From NCBI RefSeq assembly GCF_022968825.1, contig NZ_JALHKS010000003.1:124001-188000 (forward strand): 64,000 nt of DNA, in the 5' to 3' direction. Shown here one piece after another: positions 1-9,027 of this stretch; the first letter of the stretch is position 1; each line of letters begins with the position of its first letter. The position numbers and the translations under genes are program-made. The notes beneath the pieces are model-generated. The model saw only the letters and a list, made by a program, of their open reading frames with translations. It had not been told where the DNA came from and made no database searches. The DNA comes from Chryseobacterium salipaludis (GTDB lineage: Bacteria; Bacteroidota; Bacteroidia; Flavobacteriales; Weeksellaceae).

Positions 1-742
1 TGATAATGTCCGCATTTTTCTGGTCAATAATGGCTTCTTCTGATTCCATTTTGTGCTTGGATAAATCCTCAACCTCGATCGGGTTAAAAGTTCCCAAGCC
101 AACGTGCAGTGTAACCTCTGCGAAATCAATTCCTTTAATTTCCAGTCGCTTCATCAGGTGTTTGGAGAAGTGAAGTCCGGCGGTCGGCGCAGCTACGGCA
201 CCTTCGTGCTTGGCATAAATCGTTTGGTAACGCTCAGCATCTTCCGGTTCTACCTCTCTCTTAATATATTTTGGCAGCGGCGTTTCGCCCAGTTCTTTCA
301 GTTTTGCGCGGAACTCTTCGTAAGAACCGTCATACAGGAAACGAAGCGTACGGCCGCGGGAAGTCGTGTTATCAATCACTTCTGCAACGAGTGCTTCATC
401 TTCGGTGAAGAATAATTTATTCCCGATACGGATTTTACGCGCTGGATCTACCAACACATCCCATACTCGGGTTTCGCGGTCCAGCTCACGCAACAGGAAA
501 ACTTCGATTTTTGCGCCGGTTTTTTCTTTGTTACCGTACAAACGCGCCGGGAATACTTTGGTATTGTTGAAAATGAACAAGTCTTTTTCATCAAAGTAAT
601 CCACTACATCTTTGAATAGTTTATGTTCGATGGTCTGATCTTTCCGGTGCAAAACCATCAGCCTTGCCTCATCGCGGTGTTCCGCAGGATGCTCAGCTAA
701 AAGTTCTTCGGGCAGATCAAAGTTAAAATCAGAAGTCTTCAT
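1..742 (-). CDS. queA: S-adenosylmethionine:tRNA ribosyltransferase-isomerase (QueA), 5' part
   Basis: Catalyses transfer and isomerisation of the ribosyl part of SAM onto 7-aminomethyl-7-deazaguanine in tRNA, giving epoxyqueuosine (queuosine pathway, cytoplasm). Reading leftward from the ATG at 742-740, the protein opens [19 protein letters not shown], the usual QueA N-terminus. It later carries APTAGLHFS and [10 protein letters not shown], both family signatures. About 247 codons are present; the family is about 350 residues, so the 3' third lies left of the window. A good Bacteroidota promoter sits upstream at 804-834. The frame is open to the edge with no damage seen. Identification is by direct recognition of these motifs. 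Confidence 0.95.
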   Translation of the reverse strand, partial: MKTSDFNFDLPEELLAEHPAEHRDEARLMVLHRKDQTIEHKLFKDVVDYFDEKDLFIFNNTKVFPARLYGNKEKTGAKIEVFLLRELDRETRVWDVLVDPARKIRIGNKLFFTEDEALVAEVIDNTTSRGRTLRFLYDGSYEEFRAKLKELGETPLPKYIKREVEPEDAERYQTIYAKHEGAVAAPTAGLHFSKHLMKRLEIKGIDFAEVTLHVGLGTFNPIEVEDLSKHKMESEEAIIDQKNADII

Positions 743-1145
743 TGTATTTTTTAAATTACGGTTTAAAAATAAGGAGCGAAAAAAGCAGTTTTTTTCGCGA
801 GTGCAAATATACGGATTTTAAAAGCCTTTGTCAAGGCCCTTTGCAGGGACGCGATTTCGCCTGCCTCAGTTGTTTTAAAGACGTTTACTAAAAAAAAAAA
901 CGGTGTTAAAGTTTCATGCGCTAGCAGCGGTGATTTAGCGAGTCAAAAACGTACTGCTGTTATTTGGGCGACCGGACACCAGAAACAGAATCCAGAACTA
1001 AACTTTAAAGTCAGAAAAAATGATGGGCCGAAAACTGAAAATCCGTGACATCAAAAATTTGTTAGCAAACGTTAAAGCTTATTAATACTGGCTTTTTGGT
1101 ACAAACTATGATAATTACAGGCAAATCTAAAAAAGCTTACCTATT
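743..1145. other. Intergenic region between queA and a lipoprotein gene (403 bp)
   Basis: Holds the queA promoter at its left end and the leader of the rightward lipoprotein gene at its right end. An A-run lies around 889-900. A 21-codon ORF (1020-1085, MMGRKLKIRDI...) is present but has no supporting signal. No clear TAnnTTTG box for the rightward gene, no RNA gene and no convincing hairpin were seen. Confidence 0.5.
804..834 (-). promoter_or_regulatory. Promoter of queA
   Basis: On the minus strand TTG (834-832) is followed after 20 bases by TATATTTG (811-804), an exact match to the Bacteroidota -7 box TAnnTTTG. It lies about 60 bases ahead of the queA start. Confidence 0.6.
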
Positions 1146-1715
1146 ATGAAAAAATTGATTTCGACAGCCTTGCTGGTCGGTGGTTTTGCCTTTTCTGCTG
1201 TAACACTTACCAGTTGCGACCGGATCGAGGAAGCCGTAGAGGATGTGGCGATACCGGTGCCGTTTGATATTCCTCTAAGTATCGAGCAAAAGATTCCGTT
1301 TGCCTCTGTGAAAACAGACTCCTATCTCGCCTACCCGGCAATTGACCTCGACATTGACCTTAATGCCAAGATCAAAGAAGAATATCCGAAGCTTTCTATC
1401 AATAACCTAAAATCCGCAAAACTCTCCAGCTTTAACATCGAATTAAAAGAATCACTTCTGGGTGGGGACTTAAGTGCTGTTCAAAATGCGCGCGTCTATA
1501 TTAAAACACCGGACCTCGAAAAAATTCTTGTCGCCACCGCGGAAAATAATACGTTCGGAGACAAGATTGTTTTTACACCAACGGATGCTGAATTACTTCC
1601 TTATTTCCAAAGCACGAAAAACTCACTGATACTCGAAATTCAGGGACGCAAACTGACACTGGATGAGTTTACAATCAACATCAATCCAAGTTTTAAAATC
1701 TCGGTTGGATTTTAA
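1146..1715 (+). CDS. Predicted lipoprotein of unknown function
   Basis: A 189-residue protein that I cannot place in a named family. Residues 1-24 form a lipoprotein signal: a KK start, a hydrophobic stretch and the lipobox LTSC with Cys24, so the mature protein should be lipid-anchored in the envelope. The acidic segment right after the Cys (DRIEEAVEDV) is followed by a beta-rich mature part that alternates hydrophobic and polar residues, with no catalytic motif. Short repeats of the form IDLDIDLN occur near residue 75. It stands alone as a single gene between queA and a convergent peptidase gene and shares a bidirectional terminator with the latter. The function is open; a structural or binding role at the membrane is only a guess. 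Confidence 0.75.
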   Translation: MKKLISTALLVGGFAFSAVTLTSCDRIEEAVEDVAIPVPFDIPLSIEQKIPFASVKTDSYLAYPAIDLDIDLNAKIKEEYPKLSINNLKSAKLSSFNIELKESLLGGDLSAVQNARVYIKTPDLEKILVATAENNTFGDKIVFTPTDAELLPYFQSTKNSLILEIQGRKLTLDEFTININPSFKISVGF

Positions 1716-1730
1716 ATTAAACTATAAAAA

Positions 1731-1756
1731 AACGGCTTCCTAATTGAGAAGCCGTT
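1731..1756. terminator. Bidirectional terminator between lipoprotein and S9 peptidase genes
   Basis: AACGGCTTC (1731-1739) pairs perfectly with GAAGCCGTT (1748-1756) around an 8-base loop. An A-run precedes it and a T-rich stretch follows, so it can stop transcription from both convergent genes. Confidence 0.8.
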
Positions 1757-1761
1757 TGTAT

Positions 1762-3759
1762 TTATAATGTTTCTTTCAGCCATTCAAAGAATTCACGCTG
1801 CCAGACCAATCCGTTTTGCGGATTCAGGACCCAGTGATTTTCATTTGGGAAATACAGGAATTTAGATTTCAACCCCCGCAACTGCGCGGCTTGGAAAGCT
1901 TCCTGACCTTGTTCATAGGGTACGCGGTAATCGATCCCACCCTGAATTACCATAATCGGTGTGTTCCAGTTCTTCACGTAGTTTGACGGATTAAACTCGG
2001 TGTACGATTTTGGCAGTGGTTCATCATACGGCGATCCGCCCAGATCCCAGTTGGCGAAAAACAATTCTTCTGTGGTCAGATACCAGGATTTCATATCGAA
2101 TAAACCGTCATGCGCAATAAAGGTTTTAAAACGATTTTCATGAATTCCAGCCAGCATAAATACGCTGTAACCACCGTAGCTTGCACCCACAGCACCTATC
2201 CGGTTGGCGTCCACAAAGGGAAGCGTGGCTGCAAAATCTGCAGCTGACAGGTAGTCCTTCATCACCTGTCCGCCCCAGTCTTTGGAGATTTGCTCATTCC
2301 AGGCAGTTCCCCAGCCCGGCATCCCGCGACGGTTCGGTGCTACGATAATATAATCGTTGGCCGCCATGAGCGAGAAATTCCAGCGCGTGCTGAAAAACTG
2401 GGTTAATCCTGATTGCGGACCACCCTGGCAGTACAGCAACGTTGGATATTTTTTAGCCGGATCGAAATTTGGAGGATAAATAAACCAGACACCCATTTCT
2501 TTACCGTCGGTGGTTTTCACCATTTTAAGTTCGGTTCGGGAAGGTTTCGTCTGTGCGTAAAAATCTTTGTTCACCTCTGTGAGCTGCGTCATGGTTCCTT
2601 TGCGGGTGTTTACCATAAATAAATCCGCATTATGGTTCATATCGGTGCGCGAAACCAGCACTGCATTTTTAGCATCAGCAAAAATGTCGTTTATATCAAA
2701 ATTTCCGGCGGTCACCTGCTTTACGGCAGCTGATTTTGGATCTAGAGAGAACAGCTGTTTTGTGCCACGGTAGGCCGTGGTGAAATAGATCATTTTGCTG
2801 TCCTGTGACCATTTTACGGCGCCGGCCACAGTTTCATCCCAGCCCTGTGTCAGGTTGCGCACGGCACCTGTTTTCCAATCCATGATTTTAATATCATTCT
2901 TATCGGCTTCGTAGCCGTTTCTCGCCATGGAGGTCCAGGTCAGATATTTGCCGTCCGGGGAAAACACCGGCTGGGTGTCATACCCTTTATTGCTTTCCGT
3001 CAGGTTGCGGGTATTGCCGGTGGTAAGGTCGTACGCGAAAACATCGGTATTGGTAGACGTGGCGTACTCCTTACCACTCAAAGGCTTTGTTACATACAGC
3101 AATTGCGCGGAATCCGGTGTCCATACAAAATCTTCGCTTCCGCCAAACGGGCGCTGCGGTGAATCCCACGGTTTGCCTTCCAGTAAATCTTTCGCATTGC
3201 CGACGGGTTGGCCGACACTCACGACAAAGACGTGATTGTACTTTCCTTCATTGAAATAATCCCAATGGCGGTGATTCAGGTCTGTGTAAATATGTCCGGT
3301 GGATTTCGGCGTGTCGGTGTATTTATCTTTTGCCATCACTTTTTCAACCAGGACTTCTTTGCTGAAAGCAATTTTTTGCCCATCGGGGGAAATCACAATA
3401 TTATCAGCGTCTCCTATGTTATAAAATTCCGTCCAGGATTTTCCGGCATCCGTGGATTTATACAGCATCTCGCCCTCTTTGGCATATAAACCGTTTTTAT
3501 CCCACTGCACCAGCGATTTTTTACCGAAATCCACCGCTGTACTTACAGAATTTTTAAGATTAAGAAAATAGGATTTCTTATTATTTTTTTCGGTGTTTAA
3601 ATCGGTTTGCGCAATGGTGTACAGCAACGCATGCTGATCCGGTGAAACGGCTGAAACACTCAACCGGTTCATGGTCCATAATTTCTCGGGCGTCATCACA
3701 TCTTGCGCGTTCATCAAAAAGGGTGCGGCCAAAGCCACGAGGGTATTTTTTATTTTCAT
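1762..3759 (-). CDS. Secreted S9 family serine peptidase (prolyl oligopeptidase / dipeptidyl-peptidase type)
   Basis: Exopeptidase of clan SC that likely releases di- or oligopeptides in the periplasm. The 665-residue protein has a signal peptide (residues 1-18, ending MNAQ), a beta-propeller-like N-terminal part with WD40/PD40-type repeats (for example SPDGQKIAF and SPDGKYLTW), and a C-terminal alpha/beta-hydrolase domain. The catalytic triad is visible: Ser527 in GASYGGY, Asp610 in QGGIDYRVP and His642 in NENHW. Length and layout fit bacterial DPP5/acylaminoacyl-peptidase proteins; the exact substrate cannot be told. It has its own -7 box at 3775-3782 and a strong shared terminator. It follows the PH-domain gene on the same strand with a 27-base gap. 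Confidence 0.93.
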   Translation of the reverse strand: MKIKNTLVALAAPFLMNAQDVMTPEKLWTMNRLSVSAVSPDQHALLYTIAQTDLNTEKNNKKSYFLNLKNSVSTAVDFGKKSLVQWDKNGLYAKEGEMLYKSTDAGKSWTEFYNIGDADNIVISPDGQKIAFSKEVLVEKVMAKDKYTDTPKSTGHIYTDLNHRHWDYFNEGKYNHVFVVSVGQPVGNAKDLLEGKPWDSPQRPFGGSEDFVWTPDSAQLLYVTKPLSGKEYATSTNTDVFAYDLTTGNTRNLTESNKGYDTQPVFSPDGKYLTWTSMARNGYEADKNDIKIMDWKTGAVRNLTQGWDETVAGAVKWSQDSKMIYFTTAYRGTKQLFSLDPKSAAVKQVTAGNFDINDIFADAKNAVLVSRTDMNHNADLFMVNTRKGTMTQLTEVNKDFYAQTKPSRTELKMVKTTDGKEMGVWFIYPPNFDPAKKYPTLLYCQGGPQSGLTQFFSTRWNFSLMAANDYIIVAPNRRGMPGWGTAWNEQISKDWGGQVMKDYLSAADFAATLPFVDANRIGAVGASYGGYSVFMLAGIHENRFKTFIAHDGLFDMKSWYLTTEELFFANWDLGGSPYDEPLPKSYTEFNPSNYVKNWNTPIMVIQGGIDYRVPYEQGQEAFQAAQLRGLKSKFLYFPNENHWVLNPQNGLVWQREFFEWLKETL

Positions 3760-3774
3760 TAAAAAAACTTTTTA

Positions 3775-3782
3775 CAAATATA
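3775..3782 (-). promoter_or_regulatory. -7 box ahead of the S9 peptidase gene
   Basis: TATATTTG on the minus strand, an exact TAnnTTTG match 16 bases ahead of the ATG. No clear -33 TTG was found at normal spacing, and the region overlaps the end of the upstream gene. Confidence 0.45.
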
Positions 3783-3786
3783 ATTA

Positions 3787-4278
3787 TTAAGAAACGCTTA
3801 ATTTACTTTGGACAACTGACTTCAACTCTTTGATAAACTGTGCGGGTTCCTCAGGGCTGATCATGAATACTTTTCCATTTTTTAATTTTATTCCTACCTT
3901 TTTCTTTTGGTTGGTAACCCACCATTTTTCGTTACCGTTGAAAAGGCCGTAATAACCAAATAAGCCACCCACTCCCAGTGTGCGGAAATGCGGTAAGGTT
4001 TCCGCGCGACAAACATTTTCTATATCGCGAAGCATCAGACTTTTTTCCCGACGCAGATTTTTTATTATCAGTTTATTGTCTTGGATAATAAAAACAGAGG
4101 GCTTCGAAATGTAGGCTATTACAACAATACCTATTAAAATGACAGAAATAAAACTTTTGTTAAACGGAGAAGCCTCTGAAAGGTTAATTGAAATAATGAT
4201 CAAAGCTAAAAGAATGAGTATCGCAAGGGTAATAACTTTTACGCCTTTGTCAGCGGCAGCAGGACGAAATGTAGCCAT
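3787..4278 (-). CDS. Membrane protein with a bacterial PH-like domain
   Basis: A 163-residue protein with two hydrophobic segments near the N-terminus (about residues 14-32 and 43-60). These are followed by a soluble C-terminal part that looks like a bacterial pleckstrin-homology fold (segment FIIQDNKLIIKNLRREKS, then GYYGLFNG and a closing SPEEPAQFIKELKSVV helix). Proteins of this build are common in Bacteroidota and have no firm function. Its start lies 2 bases after the M1 peptidase stop, so the two are almost certainly co-transcribed and perhaps translationally coupled. The link to peptidases is by position only. Confidence 0.75.
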   Translation of the reverse strand: MATFRPAAADKGVKVITLAILILLALIIISINLSEASPFNKSFISVILIGIVVIAYISKPSVFIIQDNKLIIKNLRREKSLMLRDIENVCRAETLPHFRTLGVGGLFGYYGLFNGNEKWWVTNQKKKVGIKLKNGKVFMISPEEPAQFIKELKSVVQSKLSVS

Positions 4279-4280
4279 AT

Positions 4281-6161
4281 TTATAGTTGTAACAAATTAT
4301 TTTCAGGGGTGTAATCGAAGAAAATTCCGTTGTCTATCTTCACCGCTTTCACCTTTTTATCAGTGGAATATTCGCCACTGAAATACTGTTGCGTTTCCCA
4401 GACACCGGGCGTGAATTTTTGCTGTGAAGACGTGCCGTCTGTATATTCATAAATGACCGTAAAAGGAATAGCAAATCCACCCGCATTTCGCACCGTGAAT
4501 TTTACGAGATTATTTTCCTGTACCGCGGAGGTTAATTTTAAATCAATATAATGGGTACTGAAGAACCAGTTTTTCCAGAACCAATTGAGGTTCTGCCCGC
4601 TGCCGGTATTAAAACTGTAGAAGAAATCCCAGGGCGTCGGATGTTTGCCCGCCCAGGTATTCATGTAATAATGCAAGGTTTGCTTAAATTTCTGATCGCC
4701 CAGCAGGTGTTTCAGTGCCAGATAAGCAAATGCCGGTTTAATATACGCATTGCTGCTGTAGCCCATCCCCGTGAGCTGGCTGCTCATGGAAATTAGCGGC
4801 TGGTCCTGCTCGGCAGAAGGGTCATAAATATATTTCTTTACACGGAAATCTGTGAACGCTTTATCGTTAAATTCCTTTCCGTTCTCCGCTTCACCGATCA
4901 GATATTCAAATGCTGTCACCCAGCCCTCGTCCATAAAAGCATACCGGCTTTCATTGGTTCCCATCATAAACGGAAAGTAGGTATGCGCGATTTCATGATC
5001 TACGGTTTGGCGCGCGTCGGCAAAATCATCCGGCACCGAGGTGTCATTAATCATCATCGGATATTCCATATCGGCAAAACCCTGGAAACCGGTCATTGTG
5101 GGATACGGATATTCAATTCCCGGCCAGTTCTCCGAAAACCATTTGATGCTGTACTGCTCCCACTCCACATATTTTTCAAAGTCGGGCGTACCGGCTTTGT
5201 ACGTGGACTGCGTGCTCACCCGCTTGGAAGCCAGCTGTACACTGGCAGCATCCCAGATATAGGAAGAGCTGACCGCAAAGGTAAAATCAGGGACATTTTG
5301 GGCCGTAAATTTCCAGGTATTGCGGGCGTTTTGCTTGGTAACGCGCTTCGCCTTCATGTCCGCTGCAGTTGCCACATGAATTACCTCGTCAGAATTTAAT
5401 GACTTTTCGAAACGCTGCGCAATTGCCGGCTGCAATACTTCATTCGGATTTTGGAAAATCCCGGTCGCATACACCACAAAGTTTTTCGGGGCGGTGATCG
5501 CAACTTCATAATTATTAAAATTATTATAGAATTCTCCTCTGCCCATATGCGGGAGTTTATCCCAGCCGTTATAATCATCGTACACCGAAATGCGCGGATA
5601 GGCATAGGCACAGAAGAAGGTGGTCTCATCAATCTGTCCTTCGCGGCCACTTTGTTTTGACAAAGGGTAAGACCATTCCATTTCTATTTTATGGGTAGCG
5701 CCTGCGGCCAACGGCTGGTCAAGTTTTACTTCGTGAAATGTTTCCCAGTCCGCCGAATTAACCTTGTAGGTTTTGCCGTTAATTTTCAGTAATTTCAAAT
5801 TCAGTCCGGCACTCAGAAAATCGGTTGCTGCTTTTGCATTTCGGGGAGAAGTGGGCTTATGCAGATTGTTTACAAAACGGATAACAAGTGTTTTCAGATC
5901 ATCCGGCGAATTGTTGGAATACATAATGGTTTCCTTTCCGGAGATGGTTTTTGTGCGCACATCTACATTAAAATGAATAGTATAATCACCACCGTTTTGC
6001 CAATAGTGCGCACCGGGCTTTCCGTCGATCGAGCGGGTTTGCTGATTATATGCCTTTGCAATATTGCGGGGCATCCATAATTCCTGTGCCTGAACGGTTG
6101 CCGACGAAACTAAAAATACGGCCGCGACACAGGCTTTTAAAGAAACTGAAGAAAAAGTCAT
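4281..6161 (-). CDS. Secreted M1 family zinc metallopeptidase
   Basis: Gluzincin aminopeptidase acting outside the cytoplasm. The 626-residue protein has a signal peptide (residues 1-26, ending VQAQ), an N-terminal beta-sandwich region, and the zinc site HEIAH at about 389-393 with the third ligand Glu at about 412 (FMDEGW), the exact HExxH-x18-E spacing of M1 enzymes. The usual GAMEN exopeptidase motif is replaced by a segment around FADMEYPMM, as in other Bacteroidota M1 members, so substrate choice may differ from classical aminopeptidase N. It is the middle gene of a leftward set: small membrane protein, M1 peptidase, PH-domain protein. Confidence 0.93.
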   Translation of the reverse strand: MTFSSVSLKACVAAVFLVSSATVQAQELWMPRNIAKAYNQQTRSIDGKPGAHYWQNGGDYTIHFNVDVRTKTISGKETIMYSNNSPDDLKTLVIRFVNNLHKPTSPRNAKAATDFLSAGLNLKLLKINGKTYKVNSADWETFHEVKLDQPLAAGATHKIEMEWSYPLSKQSGREGQIDETTFFCAYAYPRISVYDDYNGWDKLPHMGRGEFYNNFNNYEVAITAPKNFVVYATGIFQNPNEVLQPAIAQRFEKSLNSDEVIHVATAADMKAKRVTKQNARNTWKFTAQNVPDFTFAVSSSYIWDAASVQLASKRVSTQSTYKAGTPDFEKYVEWEQYSIKWFSENWPGIEYPYPTMTGFQGFADMEYPMMINDTSVPDDFADARQTVDHEIAHTYFPFMMGTNESRYAFMDEGWVTAFEYLIGEAENGKEFNDKAFTDFRVKKYIYDPSAEQDQPLISMSSQLTGMGYSSNAYIKPAFAYLALKHLLGDQKFKQTLHYYMNTWAGKHPTPWDFFYSFNTGSGQNLNWFWKNWFFSTHYIDLKLTSAVQENNLVKFTVRNAGGFAIPFTVIYEYTDGTSSQQKFTPGVWETQQYFSGEYSTDKKVKAVKIDNGIFFDYTPENNLLQL

Positions 6162-6188
6162 TGGTGAAAGTTAAAAGAATTTATAAAG

Positions 6189-6527
6189 TTACCGGGTAAA
6201 AATACCTGAAACAAGTGAACTGATGAAAGACAAAGCGATACTGAAGATGAACGCCCAGCCGAAATTATCGATGGTCATACCACTCACGAAATTAGCCGCC
6301 AGCAGCACGACGACGGCATTAATAACCAGGGAAAAAAGGCCCAGTGTGATAATCGTCAGCGGCAATCCCAGTAACTTAAGGATCGGGGTTACGATCAGAT
6401 TTAATATTCCCAGAATAAGCGCGAAAACAAGGGCCGTTCCAAAACTGTCCATATGCACACCGGAAAGAATATAGGTGAGTGCGAAGGCAACTACGGCAGT
6501 AACCAACAAGCGGATAATTAAATTCAT
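6189..6527 (-). CDS. Small membrane protein, phage holin 4_2 / YvlD-like family
   Basis: A 112-residue protein that is almost all membrane helix (about residues 5-22, 31-50, 58-79 and 90-108), with GILNLIVTPILKLLGLPLTIITLGLF typical of the holin_4_2/YvlD family split over positions 40-65. Despite the phage name the family is a common chromosomal envelope protein, and nothing phage-like surrounds it. It is the first gene of the leftward set with the M1 peptidase (27-base gap). Role unknown. Confidence 0.85.
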   Translation of the reverse strand: MNLIIRLLVTAVVAFALTYILSGVHMDSFGTALVFALILGILNLIVTPILKLLGLPLTIITLGLFSLVINAVVVLLAANFVSGMTIDNFGWAFIFSIALSFISSLVSGIFTR

Positions 6528-6654
6528 AATTCTATTTTTTTGTTAAAAGTAATAAATATTCAGGAAGAAGGACTGCTTTTGCTTAGTAATAATGCAGGTT
6601 CCACCCTCTGTTTAGCGATAATTTTATTATCTTCATCGCCAAAATTTTTAGTCA

Positions 6655-8202
6655 ATGAAAAACTATGCTAAACTCTGGATGGTTTCCACCGTTCTTGCAG
6701 TCAGCGTGCAGGCGCAGACTCAGGATCAAATGGTGAAAAACATTATGAATGAAACGTACCAGAACTCCCAACTCGAAACACTTGCTTATGAATTGATGGA
6801 CGGCATCGGGCCGCGCCTGGTGGGCAGTCCCAAAATGCAGCAGGCACATGACTGGGCCGTACAGCGTTTCCAGAATTGGGGAATCAGTGCACAAAATGAA
6901 AAATGGGGTGAATGGAAAGCTTGGGAACGGGGAACTTCATCCGTAGAAATGGTACAGCCTTATGCCAAATCCATCGAAGGGATGCAGCTGGCCTGGAGTC
7001 CGTCCACACCTTCGCGCGGTATTACCGCAGACGTGGTGATGCTGCCGATGTTTACCTCCAAAGAAGATTTTCAAAAGTGGCTGCCTTCCGTCAAAGGAAA
7101 GCTGGTAATGGTTTCGCAGTACATGCCAAACGGCCGGCCGGATTACAACTGGAAAGAGTTTGCCACGCCGGAGTCTTACGAAAAGATGAAAAAAGAAGCG
7201 CAGGAGCAGGCAGAAAACTGGCGTAAATCCATTGCTGCTACGGGCGAGAACTCCAGAACACTTAATACAACTCTGGAAACTGCTGGCGCGGCGGGCATTC
7301 TGTCTTCTTACTGGTCACGCGGGTTCGGTGTAAATAAAATATTCGGTGCCAACACAAAAAAGATTCCGGTGTTTGATATTGCACTGGAAGATTACGGACA
7401 ACTGTACCGCATGATCCAGCACGGCACCACGCCGAAACTCAAACTGCAGGCAAACAGCAAAGACCGGGGCACGGCACCGACTTTCAATACAGTAGCAACC
7501 ATTAAAGGTTCTGAAAAACCAGATGAATACGTAATCCTTTCTGCCCACCTGGATTCGTGGGACGGCGGCACCGGTGCCACTGATAACGGCACCGGCAGCA
7601 TCACGATGATGGAAGTAGCGCGTATTCTGAAAAAATATTACCCAAATCCAAAACGCACGATTGTAGTTGGACTTTGGGGCAGCGAAGAACAGGGGCTGAA
7701 TGGTTCCCGGGGTTACGTTTCTGCACACAAGGCAGAGATGCCAAACGTACAGGCTGTTTTCAATCAGGACAACGGAACAGGACGCATCGCGAATATTAGC
7801 GGTCAGGGATTCCTGCATTCTTACAATTACCTGGGCAGATGGCTGCGCGCGGTACCACGTGAATTAACGAAAGACATTGAGTATTCCTTCCCTGGCTTCC
7901 CCGGCGGCGGCGGGTCTGACCACGCGTCCTTTGTGGCAGCAGGTGTGCCGGCGTTTATGCTGAGTTCTTTGAACTGGAGCTATGGCACGTACACCTGGCA
8001 TACCAACCGTGACACCTACGATAAAATTGTTTTTGATGATGTAAAAAGCAACGTAGCCACCATCGCGATTTTAGCCTATATGGCCAGCGAAGATCCTGAG
8101 AAAGCATCTGCAGAGAAAATTGCAATGCCAATGGACAACAGCGGTTCGCCGCTGAAATGGCCGGAAGTGAAAGAGCCTACTCGCAGAGGCGGTTTCGATT
8201 AA
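6655..8202 (+). CDS. Secreted M28 family zinc peptidase (carboxypeptidase Q-like)
   Basis: Co-catalytic zinc exopeptidase with a signal peptide (residues 1-21, ending VQAQ), so it acts in the periplasm or outside. The 515-residue chain has a PA-like insert in the first half and the M28 core in the second half. Visible metal ligands are SAHLDSW (His) and GATDNGTG (bridging Asp), GSEEQG (general-base Glu and metal Glu), NQDNGTG (Asp) and YTWHTNRDT (last His). The layout matches plasma glutamate carboxypeptidase (carboxypeptidase Q). It is transcribed alone, divergent from the M1 set, and ends at a strong terminator. With the neighbouring S9 and M1 enzymes it forms a local group of secreted peptidases. 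Confidence 0.93.
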   Translation: MKNYAKLWMVSTVLAVSVQAQTQDQMVKNIMNETYQNSQLETLAYELMDGIGPRLVGSPKMQQAHDWAVQRFQNWGISAQNEKWGEWKAWERGTSSVEMVQPYAKSIEGMQLAWSPSTPSRGITADVVMLPMFTSKEDFQKWLPSVKGKLVMVSQYMPNGRPDYNWKEFATPESYEKMKKEAQEQAENWRKSIAATGENSRTLNTTLETAGAAGILSSYWSRGFGVNKIFGANTKKIPVFDIALEDYGQLYRMIQHGTTPKLKLQANSKDRGTAPTFNTVATIKGSEKPDEYVILSAHLDSWDGGTGATDNGTGSITMMEVARILKKYYPNPKRTIVVGLWGSEEQGLNGSRGYVSAHKAEMPNVQAVFNQDNGTGRIANISGQGFLHSYNYLGRWLRAVPRELTKDIEYSFPGFPGGGGSDHASFVAAGVPAFMLSSLNWSYGTYTWHTNRDTYDKIVFDDVKSNVATIAILAYMASEDPEKASAEKIAMPMDNSGSPLKWPEVKEPTRRGGFD

Positions 8203-8226
8203 ACCGGGATTTTTTTCGGGTATATA

Positions 8227-8270
8227 AACGGTACAAGTAATGCTCCGGCGGCGCTTGTACCGTTTTTTTA
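8227..8270 (+). terminator. Terminator after the M28 peptidase gene
   Basis: AACGGTACAAG (8227-8237) pairs with CTTGTACCGTT (8254-8264), followed by a T-run. Confidence 0.85.
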
Positions 8271-8379
8271 TGCACATCAATAAGCTGAAACACAATCCGT
8301 ATTTGGACTGTACGTTTTGGAAAAGGAATTTTTTATATCTGTTCTGAAATTTTGGTTGATAATTTGCAAGCTACCGAGT

Positions 8380-8814
8380 ATGGAACAAAACTACAGTAAC
8401 CACAAAAAATTTTACGCGCCGCACCATTTCATTTTTTTGCCTTTACTGATGGTGTTGCTCGTTTTTGGAATATGGAAAGCGATTACGGTTCAAAGATCGC
8501 AACTCACGTGGATTCTTTTTGCCACGGCTGTTTTTTTAATCCTGTATTTAGCTTTGATGGTTCGCCAGCATTACGCCCTTGGAAACCAAAACAGAATTGT
8601 ACGGCTGGAATTTAAGCAGCGTTATTTCGAGCTTAGCGGCAAACGTTCTGATCAGGTCGAAAACAAGTTAACATTTGACCAGATTGCAGCACTGCGATTT
8701 GCCTATGACGACGAATTCCTGCAGTTGCTGGAGCGCACCTTGGAGGAAAATTTAAGCGGTGATGCTATTAAGAAAGCCATTACCAAATGGCGGCCGGACC
8801 ATCATCGTGTCTAG
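8380..8814 (+). CDS. DUF6526 family membrane protein
   Basis: About 144 residues if started at the ATG at 8380 (MEQNYSNHKKFYAPHHF), which is the typical N-terminus of DUF6526 proteins. The reading frame is open further upstream through a TTG, but that extension looks non-coding. Two membrane helices lie at about residues 19-36 and 44-61, then a cytoplasmic helical tail rich in charged residues. Function unknown. It heads a rightward group with the small lipoprotein, topoisomerase IB and the Nei-like gene; the 45-base gap to the next gene allows one transcript. Confidence 0.8.
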   Translation: MEQNYSNHKKFYAPHHFIFLPLLMVLLVFGIWKAITVQRSQLTWILFATAVFLILYLALMVRQHYALGNQNRIVRLEFKQRYFELSGKRSDQVENKLTFDQIAALRFAYDDEFLQLLERTLEENLSGDAIKKAITKWRPDHHRV

Positions 8815-8859
8815 ATAATAAACACGTCAAATCATTTATAAACATTAAAAAAGAAAATT

Positions 8860-9024
8860 ATGAAAAAGTACACATTTTTAACTTTAGCTGTGTTTGCGCT
8901 GTTGACCCTCACCGGCTGCGATGCCATCGGTACAATTTTTAAAGCCGGTATGTGGTGGGCGTTCTTCCTGGTTGGCGCCGTTATCGCGCTTATTATCTGG
9001 TTGTTTACACGCGGTAAATCTTAA
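8860..9024 (+). CDS. Small lipoprotein with a membrane helix (54 aa)
   Basis: Short gene from ATG 8860 to TAA 9022-9024. The first 20 residues are a clear lipoprotein signal ending in LTGC (Cys20), followed by a short linker with FKAGM and a hydrophobic helix (about residues 31-49) and a basic end (TRGKS). Similar small lipoproteins are common in Flavobacteriia and sometimes carry unreliable enzyme names; no catalytic function is possible at this size. The stop lies 3 bases ahead of the topoisomerase IB start, which suggests one transcript. Signal and spacing make it a real gene; its role is unknown. Confidence 0.8.
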   Translation: MKKYTFLTLAVFALLTLTGCDAIGTIFKAGMWWAFFLVGAVIALIIWLFTRGKS

Positions 9025-9027
9025 GCG

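Noticed and set aside
1020-1085. 21-codon ORF MMGRKLKIRDI... in the queA-lipoprotein gap
   Set aside because: No promoter box or conservation signal visible; short ORFs of this size are expected by chance.
6189-6527. Phage holin, as a sign of a prophage
   Set aside because: The holin_4_2/YvlD name is historical; no phage genes, integrase or att sites lie nearby.
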